Shown here in pieces: positions 1-10,263 of a stretch of 64,000 nucleotides of DNA (positions are counted from its first letter, which is position 1; each line of letters opens with the position of its first letter). Origin of the DNA: Phaeosaccion multiseriatum (lineage: Eukaryota > Ochrophyta, other classes); assembly GCA_965112735.1 (NCBI GenBank), contig OZ218950.1, positions 1,364,001-1,428,000 on the forward strand, written 5' to 3'. Position numbers and translations under genes: made by a program. The notes below the pieces were generated by a model. It had not been told where the DNA came from and ran no database searches. It saw nothing but the letters and a program-made list of their open reading frames with translations.

Positions 1-736
1 AGAGTAGAGGTCCACTTCAGCCTTCCAAGGGTCGCTTCCCATTCTCATCTCCGGTCGAACGAAGAGGGTGGAGGGGCCCTGCCCTCTCTCCGGGTACTTG
101 CGGAGGTCAATGCAATGACCAAAGTCGATGGGGGCCATGCCGTACATGATCCCTCTCTTCTTCATCTTTTCAATCTCCTCCTTCTTCTTCTCCTCCTCTT
201 CCTCCTTCCTCCTCCTCCTCTCCTCCTCCTCCAACTTCATTTTCTCCTCCTGCTTCTTCTCATCCCCTCCCTCTCCCTCCCCTTTCTTCTTTCGGCGCAG
301 TCTCTCTGCCGTTGCCTTGCTCCGCCCCGCCCCCCCCACCCTTTCCGCCTCCTCCTGCTGCTCCTTGCGCTTTCTCTTGGCCTCCATTCTCTCCTCCTCC
401 TCCCCTACATTCCTCTCCACCAAAAGGAAGTTTGCCGGCTTGAGATCTGTGTGTAACACATCGCAAGCATGGACTGCCCGCACTATTTTGAACATTTCAC
501 AACTATAGTGTATCGCCAACAGCACCGGCAAGGGCTGTAATCGTGTCTTGATGAAGGCCGCGATGACGTCGTGGACAGAGCCCGAGGCGCGCTTGGGGAG
601 AGGCATGGCGGAGCAATCTGCGTACTGGAAAAGGGCCATAGGCTTGAGAATCTGAGGGAGGGAGGGAGGGAGGGAGTGTGAGGGAGAGAAAGGAAGGAAC
701 GATACATGCAAACACTCCGTGCAAAACGGAACCACC

Positions 737-768
<32 letters not shown>

Positions 769-1768
769 CAACAACAACAAACAACGTTAGCCTTAAAAGA
801 CCACCTCATCCACGTGCCCACCCACCCACCCACCCACCCACACACACACACCTGTATCCTCCGCACGTGCTCTCTCGGCAGCCTCTTTAGCCTGTGCCGC
901 AGCTGCACAAGCATGTAACACTCCCAAGGCACGCGGCCCTCCTCAGGGCTGTTGGCCACCTTCGCACCCTTCATCTCGAGCTTGACGGCAAACTCCGGCG
1001 CTACAACCCCGCCCCCCCTCCCCCTTTGGGACCTTGATCCGGACCCCACACTGCTGCTGCGTTGTGGCTGTGGGCCCCTAGTGTCGGGGGGCGGGGTGGG
1101 AGCGAGGTCTCTGCAGAGATATACCATGGAGAAGGCTCCCTCGCCGAGCACGGAAACCACCTGAGAGATGGCAGTGGATGGATGGTAATGGATGGATGGC
1201 AGCGGATGGAACGGGGCGTATGGATGGAGGAGGGAAGGCAAGCAATGTTTGTAAAAGACGTCCGTAAGGAGCCCCTCGCCCTTCATTCATCCTCTGTTGC
1301 CACTTGAGAACGAAGACGCATGTTGCTTGACCCAGTCACCAAAGTCAACTCACTCACTCACTCTACTCACCTCTACCCTTCGTTTCCCCAAGGTAAGCAT
1401 CGGCGTCTTTGGAGGAGGCTTGACCTTCTCCTCATCACTACCACGACCATCACCACCAACGGAAGAAGACACAGAGCCAGATCCAGAGCCAGTGCCAGAG
1501 GCCTCCGCCTCCGCCTCCTGAGCTGCCGCAAGTTGGGCAGCCTCCGCGGCCTTCTTCCGGGCAAAGGCCTTGCGCAGAGCGTCGCGCGGGTCGACTGACC
1601 TGGACATCTCCTCCGGTATGTCGGTGAGGTCCACCCTTGACGTTTCGAAGTCGTGCACCAAAGGGGAGTCTCGTAGCCACGCTCGGAAACCGGCAGAGTG
1701 TGTGGTGAAGGGGCGGCACATGCGGGGGTCCCAGGGATCCTGGTGAGCGACAGGTGTTTGGGGACAGG

Positions 1769-1825
<57 letters not shown>

Positions 1826-1910
1826 AGCGATATCGATATAGATATCGGAGGTTGTGGGTGGCCCCACCCCCGAACCTGTGAGTGGGAACGGACAACCAAC
1901 ACGAGAACAC
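1..1910 (-). CDS. BUB1: BUB1-like spindle-checkpoint protein kinase, C-terminal part (partial at left edge)
   Basis: Exons read on the minus strand: 1739 (or from ATG 1910) to 1371, 1160-852, and 651 to beyond 1; GT/AG junctions agree in phase 0. The order matches the BUB1 C-terminus: a DPWDPR element before the kinase (NPWD in animals), glycine loop GEGAFSMVYL, AVK lysine, VPWECYMLVQLRHRL (the PWEFY element), catalytic loop HTDLKPANFLL, then DFG as IDFGHCIDL and a downstream GSDPWKAEVDLY like NKPWNYQIDYFG. BUB1 is a kinetochore kinase of the mitotic checkpoint that phosphorylates histone H2A; no APE motif is seen before the edge, as usual in BUB1. Oddity: about 75 Glu/Lys/Arg-rich residues (about 140-430) sit in frame between catalytic loop and DFG. 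The N-terminal TPR region is absent; the start at 1910 is uncertain because the reading there runs through an (SP)n hexamer repeat. Confidence 0.8.
1767..1826. repeat. (GGGTGA)n hexamer minisatellite
   Basis: About ten uninterrupted GGGTGA units. On the minus strand they could encode Ser-Pro repeats just before the conserved DPWDPR exon of the BUB1-like gene, or lie in its 5' UTR or a first intron. The unit differs from the TTAGGG telomere repeat. Confidence 0.9.
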
Positions 1911-2052
1911 TTACGATCCTTTTTTGGAGGTTAAGATCGGCAGGTGGTTATGTGTCATGTATCATGTGTGCGTGCGTGCGCGTGTGGGGAAGGGGAAGGG
2001 CTTGGTTTTAGGGTGTAAGCGTTGAGACAGAAACCCCCACCCAGCAAGCAAG

Positions 2053-2427
2053 TCACTCACTCACCCGATAAAACTCTCTCAACACCTCCAAGCGGCCCTG
2101 CGGCACTTTGTTGCGTGTGTTGGGAAGATGTTCGTAATAATAAGGACCTGGCCGCCCCTGCAGATCGAAGACGAAGAAGAACAAGAGGAAGGAGGAGACA
2201 GCGGCGAGGAGTGGAGGGTGGGGGTCAACGTCGCAGTTGTGGCGAAGAAGAATTGGGACTGCTTCGCGTGACTAGGAGTCATGTTTGAAGAAGGACATCC
2301 CCGATGAGGCCCCCACTTGTCAACGCATCGCCCCCCCCCCCCCCCCTTCTTCAACCGCTTGGATGGAACCTCCATAGAATATACATCAGATCTACCACTT
2401 GATCAAGATATACCCCTCTCTCTCATG

Positions 2428-2472
<45 letters not shown>

Positions 2473-2863
2473 TTGTGTTTATGTGTGTGTGTATCACTCA
2501 CCCACCACTGGTCCCGTATCATCTTCTCCCCTCCAACCTCTTTCTCTTCCCTCAACTTGTCCAGCAGCGCCTGCAAGTCCTCCATGCTGACCGCGTCGGG
2601 GATGGTGGTCTTTTCCTTGTGTATTGCAGTGATCTTCGCCTTGTGTAGATCCTCGAGGCTGACCTCATCTTCAGCATCCGAGTCCCCCTCACTCTCATCT
2701 GCAGCCTCCTCCTCCTCCTCCTCCGCCGAGGTCGAGGTGGACGTGTCTGATACCACCATGCTTCGCCCTGCCACATTACTTCTCCGCCCGCCTCGTCGGA
2801 AGCCATCGCTGCCGCTGCTGCTACTGCTTCGGCTGCGAATTCTGCTGCTGCTTCTACTACCGG

Positions 2864-2896
<33 letters not shown>

Positions 2897-3044
2897 GAAG
2901 GAGGATGGCTGGTGCCGCCGCGCGACACCTTTTGCGCGTGTCTCCGAGCGCTGGTTGCGGGTGAGGATGCAGAGAGAAGGCGTCAGCCACAGCGACAAAT
3001 CCCGTGGCCATCACAATGGCTACCGCCACCAGAGCTTTCCCCAT
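2053..3044 (-). CDS. Small plastid-targeted protein of unknown function
   Basis: Two exons on the minus strand, 3044-2502 and 2157-2053, joined in phase 0 (GTGAGT donor, CTGCAG acceptor), predict 214-215 aa. The N-terminus MGKALVAVAIVMATGFVAVADAF is a signal peptide whose cleavage point ADA|FS has Phe at +1, the hallmark of bipartite plastid targeting in heterokont algae; a basic Ser-rich stretch (transit-peptide like) follows. The mature part has a Ser run of about ten, an acidic block (EEEEEEAADESEGDSD) and a helical segment ending DKLREEKEVGGEKMIRDQWW. Exon 2 encodes GRPGPYYYEHLPNTRNKVPQ and ends FYRVSE-stop; the same bases could form a GTGAGT donor, so a further exon is possible. I recognise no domain. 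The ATG at 3044 is chosen because the hydrophobic core starts right after it, although the frame is open upstream. Confidence 0.6.
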
Positions 3045-3206
3045 TCTCTCTACTTTGACAAGCAAGAGGGGGGGAGAGAGAGAGGTGGAAAGCCAAATCG
3101 AGTCATCGATCAAGAAGGGGGGGAAAACAAGGATGGCACTTAATGGCGATTCCAGCTTCTCTTGCTCCGTGCTTGTAGAGAGGGAGGACAAGCGTCTGTG
3201 TGCGGC
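3045..3206. promoter_or_regulatory. Divergent intergenic region, probable bidirectional promoter
   Basis: Only 162 bases separate the start codons of the minus-strand plastid-protein gene and the plus-strand VPS45 gene, so both promoters and 5' UTRs must fit here or overlap. The stretch is GA-rich; I see no clear TATA box. Confidence 0.5.
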
Positions 3207-5939
3207 ATGAGCTTGAACACGATAGCCGCGGTGCAAGGCTATGTCGACAAGATCGTGGGCGATGGAAAGATCGGAGGTGAGGAAGGGAGGAGAGGGATGG
3301 AGAAGGCGGAATCATTCCCAGTTCGTTCTTAGTAGACTTCAGTTGTGATATGTTACACAGCAGACGAGGGTCCGCTTTAGGGATAAGTTGGCATATCTTG
3401 AGAAACTTGCGGTACATCCGTTGCTGCTCTGGTTCCTCCACCTTTTCCCCCTTCCTCAATATCCTTTGATACTGATTCTCGCTGTTGCTCTCTTCCCCTC
3501 TACCCTTGCCCTTATCCCTGGTTGCTATACGCTCCATCCCCTCCCCTTCCCCCTCCATCCCCAGGCATGAAGGTGCTGCTCCTGGACAGCAGCACCAAGC
3601 AAGTGGTGTCCATGGTATACTCCCAGACCCAGATCCTGGACAAGGAAGTATACTTGGTGGAGCAGCTCGACGCGCAGCACGAACCCATGCATCACCTCAA
3701 AGCAGCCGTCTTCGTCCGCCCTACCGCCTCCAACGTCGCCGTGCTGAAGCGAGAAATCGCAGCGCCCAAATTCGCAGGTACACCCACAGTATAAGGGGAA
3801 AGGAATTGAAAAGAGAGAGAGAGGGGTTGTGGGTGATTTCATGTCAGCCGAAAGAAGGCGCTTCTCCTAACATACACAACTCCCGCGGCTGCTCTCCCTC
3901 CCTCCGCCTTCCTTCCTCCCTTCCTTCCTTCCTTCCTTCCTTCCTTCCTTCCTTCCTTCCTTCCTTCCTTCCTTCCTTCCTTCCTTCCTTCCTCCCTCCC
4001 TCCCTCCCTCCCTCCCTCCTCTTCTACCCCTACACTCCATCTCCGACCAGAGTACCACGTCTTCTTCAGCAACATTATATCGCCGGAGCTGCTGACCTCA
4101 CTGGCCGAGGCTGACGAACATGAAGTCGTTCGACAGGTCCAAGAGTGTCCGGCAGACTATGGAGCTATCAATGAAGACTTCTTTTCGCTCAACATGAGGG
4201 GATTCATGGGGTGTAGCGTAGGCGGGGGTGGGGTCGGTGACAGAGCCGGTAGGGAAGCCATGGTACGGAGAGCCACCGAGGGAGTCTTATCTCTGCTTCT
4301 CAGTCTCAAGCGAAAACCCAAGACCATTCGCTACTCTGCCTCCAGTCCCTTGGCCAAGCAAGTCGCTTCCGACGTGAGCAACACCATTGCCGCGGATGAC
4401 ATTTTTGACTTTCGGAGGAACGAGGGAGGGGGCCCGCTGTTGCTCGTGCTCGACCGAAAGGATGACCCTGTGACGCCGTTGTTGAGTCAGTGGACCTATC
4501 AGGCCATGGTACACGAGCTGTTGGGACTGAATGACAATCGAGTGCTGCTCAAGGGGGCTCCCGGTATTGGCAAGGATCTGGAAGAGGTGGTCTTGTCGTG
4601 TGCACAGGTGAGGGAGAGAGAGAGAGAGGGGAGAGCGAGAGGGGGGAGGGAGGGAGGGAGGGAGGGGGGGAGGAAGGAAGGGACGGGGGGAGGAAGAAAG
4701 AGGGGGTGGGTGGGGAGAGAGAGGGAAAGAGGGATGCAGGGCGACAGAGATATGGAGAAGGAGAGGGGTGATGCTGAGGGAAGTGGAGAGAAGGAGGGGG
4801 AGGCAGAGGGAGAGAGAGAGAGAGAAAGGGGTGTGCAGGTGCTGCTTCGTTGGAAGCAAGCCGCACACTCCCTCCTCTCTCTGTCTTACTCTCTCTCACT
4901 CACCCTCTCTCTCTCCCTTTCAACTACCTACCCACTTAACTCAACCAAGCCATCAACCAACCTCCTACCCAACCAACCAACCAACCAACCAACGCCAACC
5001 TGCCCCTTTTAGTTCTTCTCCCCTTTCCAATCCCCCCCACTCCCTCAAAACAAAACAAAACAAAATGAAACAAAACAAGGACGACGTTTAAACCCTTCTC
5101 CCCTTCCCTTCCACTCAATCAAACCAATCAAAACACAACAAAACAAAACAAAAGGACGACTTCTTCGCCAAACACCGCCACGCCAACTTCGGAGACCTCG
5201 GCACCGCGGTCAAGGCGCTAATGGACGAGTATCAGAAGCTCACCAAACAGAACGAGAACATACGCAGCATCGAGGACATGCAGGTACTGGACGGGTGCGT
5301 TTGGGGTGGGCGGGTGGGTGGGTGTCAGGACCGTGGGTGGGTGGGTGGAGGGGTGGGGTGGGGGGTGGGTGTCCGGACAGTGGGTGGATGGGGCCTGGCA
5401 CCTGACACCCCCCCCCAACGGGGGCTCGCCTTCCTCCCTCACCCCCTCCCTCTCCCTCCCTCCCTCCCCTCCCTCCCCTCCTTCCGTCCCTCCCCTCTCC
5501 CTCCCTCCCTCCCCGCGCCGCAGTCATTTTTGGATCGATACCCTGCCTTTCGCAGCCAGTCCTACAACGTGGGGAAGCACGTGGCGGTGTTGAGCGAGCT
5601 GGCCCGGCTGGTGGAGGTGTACAGCCTGCTTGACGTGAGTCAGTTGGAACAAGAGTTGGCGTGTACGGAGGACCACACGGCGCACTTCAGAGAGCTCCTG
5701 GACAAGATTGCAAACCCCAGAATCAAGGAACCCGATAAGGTGGGTGTGGGTATGGGGGTGTGTGGGTGTGGGAATCTTTATTGACTTAGAGGAATCAACC
5801 TAAGAATTACCACTTTGAGAATTACGTAGGTGTGGGTGTAGGTGTCGGTGAAGAGAAGGGGGAGGGGGGATGAGGTGAGGTGAGGTTACAAAAGGAGTTG
5901 AAATGACCTGAGATGTATGAGGAGGTGAAGTAACAAACG

Positions 5940-6022
<83 letters not shown>

Positions 6023-7569
6023 TAATGCACGCCTGTCTCCTCCTCTTACCTCTGTGGTCTCCCGTCACTCTCCTCAGGTGCGTCTGAGCATGCTCTACGC
6101 CCTCCGCTATCAAGACACGGGCAACTTGGGTACTGTCAAGAGCAGGCTCAGCAACGCTGGTAAGAGCTAGACGAGCCGAATGGGCAGGCATTCAGTTCGG
6201 AGATATAGCCATATGGGTGGGCAGGCAGGAAGGAAGCCCGTCACTCACTCACTCACTCACTCACTCACTCACTCACTCACTCACTCACTCACTCTCTCCA
6301 ATCGCTTACCCACTGACTCGCTCATCAGTCACTCATCAACCCACTGGCTCACCCACCCACTGACTCAACTCACTCACCCGCCCACTCCCTCACCCACTCA
6401 CTCACTCACTCACTCACTGACTCCAATCATTCACTCACCCACCCACTGACTCACTGACCCACCCACTCCCTCACTCACTCACCCACTCCCCTACTCACTC
6501 ACTCACTCACCCACTCACCGCTCACTCACGTCACTCAGTCAGTCACTCACTCTCTCACTCTCTCACTCTCTCACTCACTCACTCACTCACTGACTCACCC
6601 AATCACCCACTCACTCACCCACTCACTCACCCACTCACTCACCCACTCACTCACTCACTCCCTTGCTTCATTCACTCACTCACTCACTCACTCACTCACT
6701 CACTCACTCACTCACTCACTCACTCACTCACTCACTCACTGACTCACTCACCTACTCCCTCACCCACCCACTCACTCATTGGCTCAACCCACTCACAGGG
6801 GTGAGCGCTCAGCAAGTGTCGCAGATCGATGCTCTGTTGGAGTACGCAGGGTCGGCGCAGAGGGCAGCGGGGCTCTTTGGCAACACAACCCTAATGTCGA
6901 AGATGGCCAAGACACTCACCACCAGTCTGCAGGTGGGAGCGAGGGAGCGAGCGAGGGAGGGAGGGAGGGAGGGAGGGAGGGAGGGAGGAAGGGAGGGAGG
7001 GAAGGAGGGAGGGGGAGGGAGGTAGGGAGGAAGGAGGGAGGGCGGGAGGGAGGGAGGGAGGGAGGGGGGAGGGGGGGAGGAGGGAGGGGGGGAGAAGGAG
7101 TTGGAGAAGGAGGAGGGAAGGACTGCTTCTTATGCTTTTCAACTTAGGCATACACACACTCAACTCCCCCCCCCCCCCCCCACCTACACACGCACACACA
7201 CACACACACACACACGCACGCACACACACACACACCCCTCTCCTCCCCTCCTCCCAGGGCGTGCAAAACGTGTACGCTCAACACGTGCCCCTCCTTCTCA
7301 AGACCGTGGAGGACGGACTCAAGGGAAAGCTCAAGGACACAAACTTCCCCACCGCTGGGGGGGGCAGGGGCGGGGGGGGAGGAGGCGGAGGCGGCAAGGC
7401 ACAGGAGGTGGTGGTGTTTGTGGTGGGCGGAGTGACGTACGAAGAGGCGACAAAGATTGCGGCGCTGAATGCATCCACTGCCATCTCTGGCCAGGTGGTG
7501 CTAGGGGGTACAACGGTGCATAACTCCACAAGCTTCCTCGAGGAGCTCCGGGGGGCGTACGGCCAGTAA
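3207..7569 (+). CDS. VPS45: Vacuolar protein sorting protein VPS45 (Sec1/Munc18 family)
   Basis: Eight exons with consistent phases: 3207-3276, 3565-3777, 4051-4607, 5155-5283, 5524-5739, 6078-6159, 6799-6932, 7258-7569. They predict 570 aa, the same length as human VPS45. The family pattern runs throughout: GMKVLLLDSSTKQVVSMVYSQ, EVYLVEQLD, FFSNIISPELL, SLAEADEHEVV, LLLVLDRKDDPVTPLLSQWT, YQAMVHELLGLNDNRV, DDFFAKHRHANFGDLG, LEQELACTEDHT, GVQNVYAQHVP, VVVFVVGGVTYEEA and VVLGGTTVHNSTSFLEEL. VPS45 binds syntaxin-type SNAREs and chaperones endosome/TGN vesicle fusion. A Gly-rich insert (around 7355-7395) interrupts the C-terminal domain just before the conserved strand. Introns 2, 3, 5, 6 and 7 are filled with simple repeats. 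Start chosen because MSLNTIAAVQGYVDKIV aligns with the family N-terminus. Confidence 0.95.
3905..4020. repeat. (TTCC)n/(TCCC)n microsatellite in VPS45 intron 2
   Basis: About 20 TTCC units followed by about seven CCCT units form a long polypyrimidine run on the sense strand, ending about 30 bases before the acceptor at 4049-4050. Confidence 0.95.
4610..5154. repeat. Low-complexity VPS45 intron 3
   Basis: This intron is GA-rich (GGGA, GAGA) at 4610-4840, then CT-rich, then has CCAA units (about 4965-4993) and AACAA/AAAAC A-rich blocks up to the acceptor AAAG at 5151-5154. No coding signal is seen. Confidence 0.8.
5941..6021. repeat. (GTT)n microsatellite in VPS45 intron 5
   Basis: An uninterrupted run of about 27 GTT units lies in intron 5 (5740-6077). 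Confidence 0.98.
6241..6790. repeat. (ACTC)n repeat array filling VPS45 intron 6
   Basis: Intron 6 (6160-6798) is almost entirely ACTC tetranucleotide repeat with scattered variants (ACCC, ACTG, ATTC). The apparent open frames of Thr-His-Ser-Leu here are repeat translation, not genes. Confidence 0.97.
6950..7100. repeat. (GGGA)n array in VPS45 intron 7
   Basis: Purine-rich GGGA repeat just after the donor at 6933; poly-C (7167-7181) and CA/CG dinucleotide runs (7183-7234) precede the acceptor at 7256-7257. All of it is intronic. Confidence 0.95.
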
Positions 7570-8045
7570 GTCAACAAGTCTCGTCCCGACATTCACTCAT
7601 CAAACGATTTGATTGAATTGTTTGTTGATTTTTAATACACGTTTTTTTTTTTACTTTTTTTCTCTTCTGTAATGTTCATGTGTGTATGACATTGAATCGC
7701 ACAACATTGTTTTATTGATTGGCGGATTGAAGATGCAATTACAGACTCCCTGAGGCGGGGGAAATTGGATGTGGCGGTCGTGCTGGTGCCATGGGGTGTC
7801 AGCGCCTACCCCCCCCCCCCCTTTTTTTCTTCTTTAGCCACTACTGGCGCCGCCGCCCGCACTTGCCTCCCTGTCTTAGCCCTGCCTCTTACGAACACAT
7901 TGCCACCTTTAGAAGTCGGAAGTAAATTAAAAAAAAAAAAAAAAAAAAAAAGAGAGGTAGCGACCCTCGTTTTCCCCCCTCCTCTTCCCCTCCTTCCTGG
8001 GGCGCTTCAGCGCTCTGCCCGCTCGAGACTTGGCACCCGCCGAGA
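7570..8045. other. VPS45 3' region and intergenic DNA, no gene seen
   Basis: Downstream of the VPS45 stop the sequence becomes AT-richer with T runs (7640-7665), a poly-C/T tract (7810-7830) and a poly-A tract (about 7929-7950). It probably holds the VPS45 3' UTR. No conserved coding pattern is visible. Confidence 0.6.
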
Positions 8046-8291
8046 CTAGTGCCACGTCGTTGTTCTCCTCTTGCCCTCTATCTCCTTCGTCTGATTGTTT
8101 GGCCTCTCCTTCGTCCACCGGTACGCCTGTTCCCTCCTCCTCTGCATCGCCTCCAGCGCCGACCGACTGTCTTCGCCTCCCTCTTTGCTCATGACGCTCT
8201 CGGCCCATCGTCCACTCGCAGCCATCATCTTGTCCGGCCATTGCAATGGGGGCAACGCTGTAGCCAGAACAGCAGCGGCAGCAGAGGCCAT
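8046..8291 (-). CDS. Possible small hypothetical protein (81 aa)
   Basis: An open frame starts MASAAAAVLATALPPLQWPD and ends KRRTTTWH-stop. The Ala-rich start could be a short leader and the rest is charged. Nothing is recognised, no intron is needed, and it lies between convergent VPS45 and the same-strand ankyrin gene, so it could equally be chance or 3' UTR. Confidence 0.2.
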   Translation of the reverse strand: MASAAAAVLATALPPLQWPDKMMAASGRWAESVMSKEGGEDSRSALEAMQRRREQAYRWTKERPNNQTKEIEGKRRTTTWH

Positions 8292-8782
8292 GGCTGAGCA
8301 GGCGGTGCAGGAGAGGTTTGAAATCTGGGGAAGATATACTTTTAGTACCTTACAGTACGTCACGTAAGGGAATTGGGTGTCTGTCCGCTGGGGAAATGGC
8401 TCTCCCCTCGCCCCCCCCCCCTTTTTTTCCACTTTCCAGAGGTGCGTGTGACAGAAAGAGAAGAGGAGCACAGGGAAGGGAGGCACAATAAAGCCATCAG
8501 AACCTCAAACAACCTGTATCCTTCAGAGTTAGCGGCGAAACCGATTAGCTGTCCGTTCACCCAAGTATTACTCTTATTGGAGAGGGGCAGCGAACAGCCT
8601 ACCCCCCAGCCCCTCACGCTGACCTCCTATCCCGTGGGCACATCGCTTTGTGGTGTCTTCACACACTTTAAACACCGTCTCAGGGGCACCCCTTCCTTCT
8701 CGTCCTCGTCCTCTCCTCAGATCAGCACCAGTCCTCCTTTCCCAAGCCGACTCCACACCGCCGGTGAGAGGCACTCCTCTGT

Positions 8783-10234
8783 TCATGCCATCTCAGACGC
8801 CACCTCCTGCAGCACCTCAGGGCTAAGCTCTCTCTGCGACACCTTCAGCCTCCCTTCCTTGCGAAAGAGAGGGTCAGTGCCTCGCATCAGGTCCAACGCG
8901 CTTTGTGAAGCAAAGTGCTGTCTGTCCGCGGCCAGAAGGCGCTCGATTGAGGTTACAGCGTGACTCCCTCGTGCCTGAGTCAGAGCCTTTGCCAGGGAGG
9001 CCCCTCCTGAGAGAAGCTCCATCACCGCCCCAGTGTGACCCTTCATTGCCGCAACAAACAAGGACATCATCCCATTGACATTGCCCCCCCTGTCCGGATC
9101 AGCCCCCGCAGACAAGAGTTCACGGATCACTGCCCTGTGGCCAAGATAAGCAGCCAGATACAGAGCTGTGAAGCCCTTACTGTTGGGCATCTCCACATCG
9201 GCCCCTCCTGAGACGAGTTCCTCCACGACACGAGCATGGCCATTTGTAGACGCCAAGTGTATCGCTCCTAACCCGTCGCCACTCAGTACATTCACCTCGG
9301 CACCAGCCCTGAGCAGTTTTCGTACAATACTTCGGTGGCCGTTGGTGCACGCTGGCATCAACGCCGTTCTCCTCTTTTCATGGTTACGTTTGTTGACGTC
9401 AGCACCAGCTCTGATGAGTTGCTCCACCACAATACCATGCCCTTGCTGGCTCGCAATAGCAAGCGGAGAACATCCGTCGTGGTTTGCCATATCCGCATCT
9501 GCCCCGGAGTTGAGCAGCAGCTGCGTCACCCTGTCGTGCCCATGCTGTGCGGCCATCAACAAGGGGGTGAAGCCGGTAACATTTCTGTCATCCACGTGGT
9601 TGGGATTAGCACCCGCTGAGAGCAGCTGCTGTGCCGCAGCGGGATCCCCATTCTCAGCTGCGAGCAGCAGTGCAGTCCAGCCATTTGAAGGCCTTGCAAC
9701 ATTCGGCGACGCCCCCTCTTGCAGCAAAAGAGCAATTATGTCCCCATTCCCCACATATACAGCTGTGTACAGGGCAGGGCGCAGCTCGTTATCGAGGGGC
9801 CCATCCAAGCATGCCTTCCTCCCTCCGTTTTTGGCGACGAGGGCCCTCGCGGCCGCTCGCACCCTTTGGACGCTGTCCCCCCCGATAATGGCTTCATACA
9901 GGCGATTAGCCTGTGAGGCAAAGGCAAGCGGGGAAAGATGGTAGTGCAGAGAGAAAAAAGGGGGGGGAGGGAAAAGAGGTTGAGAAAAAGAGGGGAAAGA
10001 GAAAAATCAGAGTCCGCTCACCCCCCTCGGAGGTGTCTTCCTTTCCTTTTTCTCTCCTACCTCGATACTGACTGCTCGCCGCATGGTAACAATATCGATC
10101 GGTAGAGCAAGGTGAAGGCCCTTTCTGCTAGCAGCAGCACCAACTGCAGCAAGCAGCAACGGGAGGAGAAAAATGGAGATGGGGAGAAATGTCTGCGCGG
10201 AAACCCCTGTGTCGCTTGATTTTTCGAGGCGCAT
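8783..10234 (-). CDS. Ankyrin-repeat protein with N-terminal membrane segment
   Basis: Two exons on the minus strand, 10234-10061 and 9910-8783, join in phase 0 (GTAGGA donor, TCACAG acceptor) and give 433 aa. Residues 1-58 contain the hydrophobic segment FLPISIFLLPLLLAAVGAAA, a signal anchor or signal peptide. Eight ankyrin repeats of about 33 residues then run from roughly residue 95 to 360, with the GxTxLxxAxxxGHxxVxxxLLxxGAD pattern clear in, for example, GFTPLLMAAQHGHDRVTQLL and GFTALYLAAYLGHRAVIREL. The last unit ends GGASLAKAL and a non-repeat tail of about 70 residues follows. Ankyrin repeats bind proteins; no catalytic domain is present, so the partner and role are unknown. If the segment is a signal peptide, the repeats would be lumenal or extracellular. 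Confidence 0.8.
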
Positions 10235-10263
10235 CTCAAGAAATGAAGAAGAATGAAAAAATC

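Noticed and set aside
1767-1826. Interstitial telomere repeat
   Set aside because: The unit is GGGTGA, not TTAGGG or a known telomere variant, and is only about 60 bases within a gene border.
6180-7025. Plus-strand Thr-His-Ser-Leu repeat proteins
   Set aside because: They are ACTC tetranucleotide repeats inside VPS45 intron 6, flanked by exons that splice in phase. The same applies to 15910-16320.
8783-9944. Plus-strand open frames of 85-258 residues opposite the ankyrin gene
   Set aside because: The minus-strand frame shows eight clear ankyrin repeats; the plus-strand frames are its shadows.
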